From the NCBI GenBank assembly GCA_947650365.1, contig OX393549.1, forward strand, positions 84,303,362-84,367,361: a DNA stretch of 64,000 bases. Reading direction: 5' to 3'. The notes beneath the pieces are model-generated. The model was not told the origin of the DNA. It saw only the letters and a list, made by a program, of their open reading frames with translations, and did not search any database. The translations under genes were made by a program, and so were the position numbers. The first letter of the stretch is position 1; the number at the start of each line of letters is the position of its first letter. Below are positions 58,984 through 64,000 of the stretch, piece by piece. This DNA is from Chamaelirium japonicum (Eukaryota > Streptophyta > Magnoliopsida > Liliales > Melanthiaceae).

Positions 58984-59062
58984 TTAGAAAGTGTTTTGAA
59001 AACCGGACCGGACCTAACGGTTCGACCGGTTTGACCAGAACCAAAACAAGTTTTGGTTCGGT

Positions 59063-59340
59063 CTTAAGTTTTGAACACATGACCTATGGTTTAAAATCCT
59101 TTGAACATGTCTTTTTAATCAAGGAATTATAATTTTCTTTAGGGTTTTTTACAAATCAATCCCTATAATCTTCTCTATTTACATATAAACCCTATAAAAT
59201 CCTTAAGTTTTGAACACGACCTATGGTTTAAAATCCTTTGAACATGTCTTTTTACTCAAGGAATCACAATTTTCTTTAGGGTTTTTTACAAATCAATCCC
59301 TATAATCTTCTCTATTTACATATAAACCCTATAAAATCAA
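59063..59340. repeat. Tandem duplication, 139-bp unit
   Basis: CTTAAGTTTTGAACAC starts at 59063 and 59202; both copies continue through TTAAAATCCTTTGAACATGT and ATCCCTATAATCTTCTC. Confidence 0.9.
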
Positions 59341-60045
59341 TATTTACATATAAATCCTTTAAATCATTCAATATTTATATATCGACTCTTACAATTAGTT
59401 GGCATCCAAAATGAAGAAATATGTTTGAAATATTCCTTCGTTCGGTTGTTATTTCGTTAATCTAAAAGAAAATTACCGATTTATCCATTATTTTAATTAC
59501 TTAAATTGATATATTTTTATTAAACATTGACTTAATCCAAACAAATACAGACATAACCCGAATCTAACTTGGACCTAATCCGAAGAATTCTCACATTTGA
59601 GGGATATTTATAGGGTTTAGGCAAAATACTAATGATGAAATCAAAAACATTATCCGCAGAGATCAATATGTCATGTTTGAATAATTGAGGGGTTTATATT
59701 AAATTTCATTTTAATAGGAGTTTATATATAAATAAAGAAGATTATAGGGGTTGATTTGTAAAAACCCTTTTGTTAATTTCTTTAAAGTATTTATTACCTA
59801 TTTCTCAATCGGTTCAAATAGTTGAGCCAATGGTTAGAACCGGTTTGGACTAGACCGGAGGTCTTTTTGGTTCATCTTCCGGTCCGGTTTTGAAAACTTT
59901 TGATAGTTTCCCACGATTCCGCGGCCAACCCAACGGACTTCGGATCAGATCAGCCCTGTCTCACATGGCTCCGCGTGCACGGCCTTCGCGCTGTGAGCTG
60001 TCTTTTGAGTCCGGGGCTCCCTCTTTTTAGGAGTTTTTTTTTTTT

Positions 60046-60317
60046 GGTTATTTTGACTTTACCCCCCAAATTTTGCCTTGAATTAGACTTTACCCACCAT
60101 ATTTTCATTAATTATCATTAATTAGACTTTACCCCCCAAACTAACTGTTCCGTCAGCTCACCATCTAAGAGAAAGGCTGAGTTGACGGAAAATAATTAAG
60201 ATTATGGGGGTAAGTTGACGGATCAGTTAGTGTTGGGGGGTAAAGTCTAATTAATGAAAATATGGAAGGTAAAATCTAATTCAAAGTAAAATTTGGGGGG
60301 CAAAGTTAAAATAACCC
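60046..60317. mobile_element. Palindromic MITE, copy C
   Basis: GGTTATTTTGACTTTACC left and, reversed, GGGTTATTTTAACTTTGCC right, with TTAGACTTTACCCCCC arms. It stands outside the tandem duplication, so the family inserted more than once. Confidence 0.85.
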
Positions 60318-60507
60318 TTTTTTTTTTTTGCTACCCGATCCATTCGCTGCACTTTCTTACGGCTCAATCGTACGCTGCCACATCGTCCAAAAGAGAGGCC
60401 TAATGGAGCAAGTGGTACCGGTAGCACTTTAGGCCTTTTTCTTTTGGACTACGTGGCAGCTCACGATTGGGACGTAAGCAAGTGCAGAGGATGGATCGGG
60501 TAGCAAA

Positions 60508-60750
60508 GGGGGTGTTTGGTATGTGGAACAACTATTCCCCTTAGGCCTCTTCCAGAAGGGGTTATTATCGTTAATTACTATTTTCAATACAATTTGATGG
60601 TTCAGCTCTTCCGTTGGTACAGAAACAGCGGGAGTGTGATTTTTTAGTTCCCAAGTCCTTCATTCCACCTGAACAATTACTACCCGTTAATTTCAAATTA
60701 GAAAATTCGGAATGAAAATAGGCTGTTCCGGAATGATGCCAAACACCCCC
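60508..60750. mobile_element. PIF/Harbinger-like MITE
   Basis: Terminal repeats GGGGGTGTTTGGTAT and, reversed, GGGGGTGTTTGGCAT. 243 bp. GGGGGTGTTTGG is the classic Harbinger/Tourist end. Flanks are A-rich (AAA both sides) rather than the usual TTA/TAA. Confidence 0.8.
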
Positions 60751-61800
60751 AAAAATGCTGTCTACTATTTCGATCCCCCTGGGATTCTATTTCCATCGTC
60801 AACCACCAAGAGGTGCGGGTTGTGGAAGGTAAATGGATTCAATGCGTACGTGTCGGTTGGAGAGAGCATGTGGGCCCGTGGGGTGCCAACAGTTGATGAC
60901 TTCGTAAATACCCCTCACCACTCGATCCCACCCAGGGAACAGCGAGTAATGAGAACGATTTCGAGGGCCATTCCTAGAGCTTTTGATCATTTCATGGGAA
61001 ACCATGCAGCACAACCTCTGTGCCATACAACTGTGGGGCTCACTGCCTCCAGAGCTTATAAGTACGCCTTGAGTGCTGGGAACCACTACTATATATAGTA
61101 TACTGGGCCCGCTGCCTATGTCTCTTGAATCGCAGTGGGCCCCACACTCTAAGTAGCGCTACTCGCACAATCTAAAAGGCAATATCAGACCCAAGCAGTG
61201 GTGGCAGGACCTAGGAGTCAGTGCATTACCTCTTGGGCCCACCACCACAACTTGGGTCTAAGATTGTTTTTTAGATTGTATGAGTACCATTACTCTTCGT
61301 TATAATAAATAAAATGAAATGACATACAGTATGCCTTCGAAACGAGCCAACGAGTAAGGTGTTGTCCCAACTTCCTTAAAGAGATTGGAACAAAATCGCT
61401 ATCGCAATTAATGCTATATAGCTCAACTCGGTTGTCAACTTTTGGTTGCCAACTTGATGTCACACCCCATCGACTAACAGTTGGGGCTAAGAGTGAATTC
61501 ATCGATTGGGGCTGTGTGCAACGAATGTCTTTGATCATGCCACGTCAAGTTGGCAAACAAGTCGGCAATATATCATTTTCGGGGAACCGCCCATCAATTA
61601 GTTAGTTGCAGGTCCCTTCATGTATGGTGATCCTGAACTAGCGAAACTATACATATTTTCATGGTGCAAATCCACCAAAATTATGGAATGGGGAAGAAGA
61701 ATTCATAAAGCCGACCTTAAGTAGATGGGACATGGCTTGATGGTTATGACCCGTTCGGCTTTTGGGTATGATATTGAAGAGCCCAATTATATAATCATGT
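60751..61800. other. Repetitive DNA without recognised gene
   Basis: Contains an inverted pair at about 61165-61280 (GCACAATCTAAAA/TTTTTAGATTGTATG) enclosing GGGCCCACCACC. Longer frames here have no family signature. Confidence 0.4.
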
Positions 61801-61805
61801 TGATA

Positions 61806-61890
61806 ATAGTCCCACATCAGTAAGGGGGGGAACTCCCACCCCTTTATATAAAGACGTGGAACTCTCACCCCTTTACTGATGTGGGACTAT
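61806..61890. repeat. Inverted repeat with 18-bp perfect arms
   Basis: ATAGTCCCACATCAGTAA at 61806-61823 and its exact complement at 61873-61890. The right arm touches the first base of the Helitron that follows. Confidence 0.9.
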
Positions 61891-62177
61891 TTATATAACA
61901 TGGCACGTTGGTTTTGTGCTGACTAGACAAAACGGAAGCTGACTAGGACAAGCTGATTGGACAAAAATGAACCAAATAGATCTTAAAATTTGTTCAAAAA
62001 TTAACACATGTGCGAGGAAATGGTATCTCTATGAATGCTAGTGTTATCGTCGAAAGTGTTTTATTGCTGAAGGCGTTCAGGTGTGTTGCCGCGGAAGATG
62101 GCCCGTTGCAGTGTTGACATATGTGTTACTGCCGAAGGCAGCCCGCTGCAGTGTCGACAGGCATGGGCATGCACTAG
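61890..62177 (+). mobile_element. Small Helitron 5
   Basis: Begins TTTATATAACATGGCAC, a one-base variant of the TCTATATAAC ends at 20-26 kb, with the same CTAGACAAAA repeats. Ends GTGTC-GACA-GGCAT, GGGCATGCA and CTAG at 62174-62177, then T. 288 bp. Confidence 0.7.
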
Positions 62178-62547
62178 TTATCAACAAATCAAAATAATGT
62201 TCTAGATATTCTAAGACTCCATCCTTGTGGATTGGTAGCACTTAAAAAATGATTTTAATCATTCAAAAATATCTTCAAACTTAGTTCCTTTTTTATTTAG
62301 ATCCTTAGAGAAAATAGGAATGCCGAGTTTCTTCAATTTGACTTATCCCATGTTAATAGGCCAATTAGACTTATTCCCCTTAAATGATATCGATTAGGGT
62401 TGCCCCTAACTTTGGCTTAACCCTCCAAAATTTCGGTGTGATAATCAGTCGGAATTGAGAGCATCTCAAAATACTATATAGGCATTGGAGGGTAAGCAAA
62501 AAATTTTGTAGGTTAATTCCAGTTTTTTGTCATAACTCTAATTGATA

Positions 62548-63720
62548 TCATTTTAGGGAGAGAACCTTCCCTTGCCAACCTTCCAATCTAGCCTCAATCT
62601 TCTGGATAAGCTTATCCCATTCCTCTCTCCGTAAGGTTCTGTCATTAACAGGTATGTCGAGGTACTTCATCGGAAGTGTGGCTTCTCTGCAGTTCAGGAG
62701 ACGTGCAAAAGCTGGGCCGAGGTCTTCTGCTCCTCCAATACAATATAGATCACTCTTCTGGAAATTTATCTTTAGCCCATATATGAACTCTAAGCCGTAT
62801 AGAAGGACTTTCAAGGACACCAATTGGAAAGGGCAGGCTTCCGAGAATAGCAGGGAGTCATCCGCATAGTGAAGGCTGGAAGTGGACCAATCGGATCCTC
62901 CAATCCCCTTCACCAGTCCCAGAGAATTCGCTCGCCTGATCATTGCGTCGAAAGCGTCCACCAGGATAAAAAGGTATGGGGAGAGGGGGCATCCATGCTT
63001 CACACCCTTATAGACCGAAAATTCCTTACCTTTGGTTCCATTGATGAAACAAGCAATTTTGGGGGGAAAAATGATGCACCGGACCCAAGATAACCATCTT
63101 TCTGAAAATTCCTCTGCCTGCATCAATTCCAAGAGGAAGGCCTAGCGAATCTGGTCAAAAGCCCGCTCAAAGTCGATCTTCAACAATAACCCTTCCCGGC
63201 GCATGTCCCGAAGATGAAAGATCGTCTTTTGAGCTGCTGCGACACTGTCCAAAATCATCCTCCCATTGATGAATGTGTACTGTGAAGGAGATACTAGAGC
63301 TCCGATATTGCTAGCCATCCTGGTAGCTAAAACTTTGGAGATAATCTTGTAAAGACAGTTAGCAAGACTAATTGGACGAAAATCGCGAATGCACTCAACT
63401 CCCTCCTTCTTAGGAATCAGAATAACCCAAGAGTAATTCAAGCAATGTATACGAGAGGTATCTTGAAAAAATTCCGTCAACATTCTGCAAAGGTCTGGCT
63501 TGATGATGGCCCAAAAACTTTGATAGAAGCCCATAAGAAATCCATCAGGGCCTGAAGCCCCATCTTCCTTGTAGTCGAATACCGCCCGTTGGAAGTCGTC
63601 TTATGTGAAACCATCATCCAAGGGTGAACCTGGGGAAACCCGAGGCATGTCGAAGGAAACTTTATATGTTTTGAAGGGTTCGATATGGAAATGAAAGGTT
63701 TTCGAGCGTTAATGCACAAT
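62548..63720 (-). pseudogene. LINE (L1-type) reverse transcriptase fragment
   Basis: On the minus strand, from about 63720 down: weakly preserved lead-in, then GASGPDGF (about 63560), LIPKKEGVECIRDFRPISLA (about 63430), VATRMAS-like fingers, SQYTFINGRMILDS, LLLKIDFERAFD (about 63170), VKHGCPLSPYLFIL (about 62995) and the catalytic SLHYADDSLLF (about 62870). Then MKYLDIPV (about 62655) and the GWQGKVLSLK end at 62550. This is the central RT domain of plant L1 LINEs. Defects: a stop just before the DDFQRAVFDY lead-in (about 63600), a stop replacing the codon after AFDQIR (63142-63144), and loss of everything after GKVLSL. No endonuclease or RNase H domain is present in the window. Confidence 0.9.
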
Positions 63721-64000
63721 TAAGCAAGGTTGTAAGGGTTGATTTGCCATTTTTTTTTAAAAATAGAAATCCCTCTTGGACTTCGATGTGAAAGCATTCT
63801 GCTCCAATAAAGCCTTTGAGCCGGCACGAAAGGAAACGTTCTGGTTCTAGATATTCTTTAGTCCTCAAGACTTTGCAACTACATACTTTGTATCTGATGC
63901 CTTTCAAACAAACGGTCCAAATTGTTGGCTGTGATTGAAAAGTTCTTTTCTATTTTTTTAAAATTTATCTTTTTTTTTTTAAAATTACCGTTCAGAAGTT
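63721..64000. other. AT-rich edge sequence
   Basis: T-runs and short frames only; nothing recognised. Confidence 0.5.

Larger units (their letters stand above)
56418..59898. repeat. Tandem segmental duplication, copy 2
   Basis: Corresponds to 53877-56352 in block order. It is longer because of a 1790-bp Harbinger element (57194-58983). It has an extra internal 139-bp tandem duplication starting at 59063 and 59202. Confidence 0.85.

Noticed and set aside
60712..61098. 128-codon plus-strand frame
   Set aside because: It starts inside a Harbinger MITE and has no family signature; probably chance.

Overview
This is a transposon-packed stretch of a flowering-plant nuclear genome. The signs are spliced genes with kilobase-scale introns, plant-type hAT, PIF/Harbinger, Helitron, Gypsy, Copia and LINE sequences, and long (CT)n/(AT)n microsatellites. 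I cannot fix the clade from the sequence alone. No bacterial-style genes, tRNA, rRNA or CRISPR array were seen.

Only two host genes are supported, arranged head to head. On the minus strand is the 5' part of a Cactin gene: three exons between 19741 and 15178, with further exons not found in the window. On the plus strand is a complete six-exon gene for a plant TDRD3-like protein with an RMI1-type OB fold (30302 to 46075, 431 aa); its first intron appears to use a GC donor. Cactin is a splicing-associated factor, and TDRD3-type proteins partner topoisomerase 3-beta. The 10.5 kb between the two start codons is mostly a head-to-tail array of non-autonomous Helitrons, plus a Harbinger MITE that ends 164 bp before the TDRD3-like ATG.

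Left part (1 to 15 kb): a four-level nest. A decayed Gypsy pol (minus strand) is split by a non-autonomous LTR retrotransposon (2105-10122). Its downstream LTR is split by a 5.2 kb hAT transposon (2258-7442), whose broken transposase gene is split by a 1.2 kb hAT-type element (5175-6368). Target-site duplications are visible at every junction, and the partner LTR preserves the empty site for the hAT. A 1.57 kb solo LTR with internal 147-bp repeats follows (12874-14439).

Middle (30 to 46 kb): the TDRD3-like introns hold a LINE ORF1 fragment, a long-arm foldback element, two complete small hAT elements with 8-bp duplications, and compound microsatellites.

Right part (46 to 64 kb): no host gene recognised. 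It holds a possible large LTR-like block (48.7-51.4 kb), several palindromic MITEs, and a tandem segmental duplication (53.9-59.9 kb). One copy of the duplication carries a solo Copia-type LTR and the other a Harbinger element with a nested hAT, so each copy supplies the empty site for the other. It ends with a small Helitron and a minus-strand LINE reverse-transcriptase remnant at the edge.

I found no convincing new biological system. The most informative content is the datable insertion history, the Helitron array between the two genes, and the unusual splice donor.
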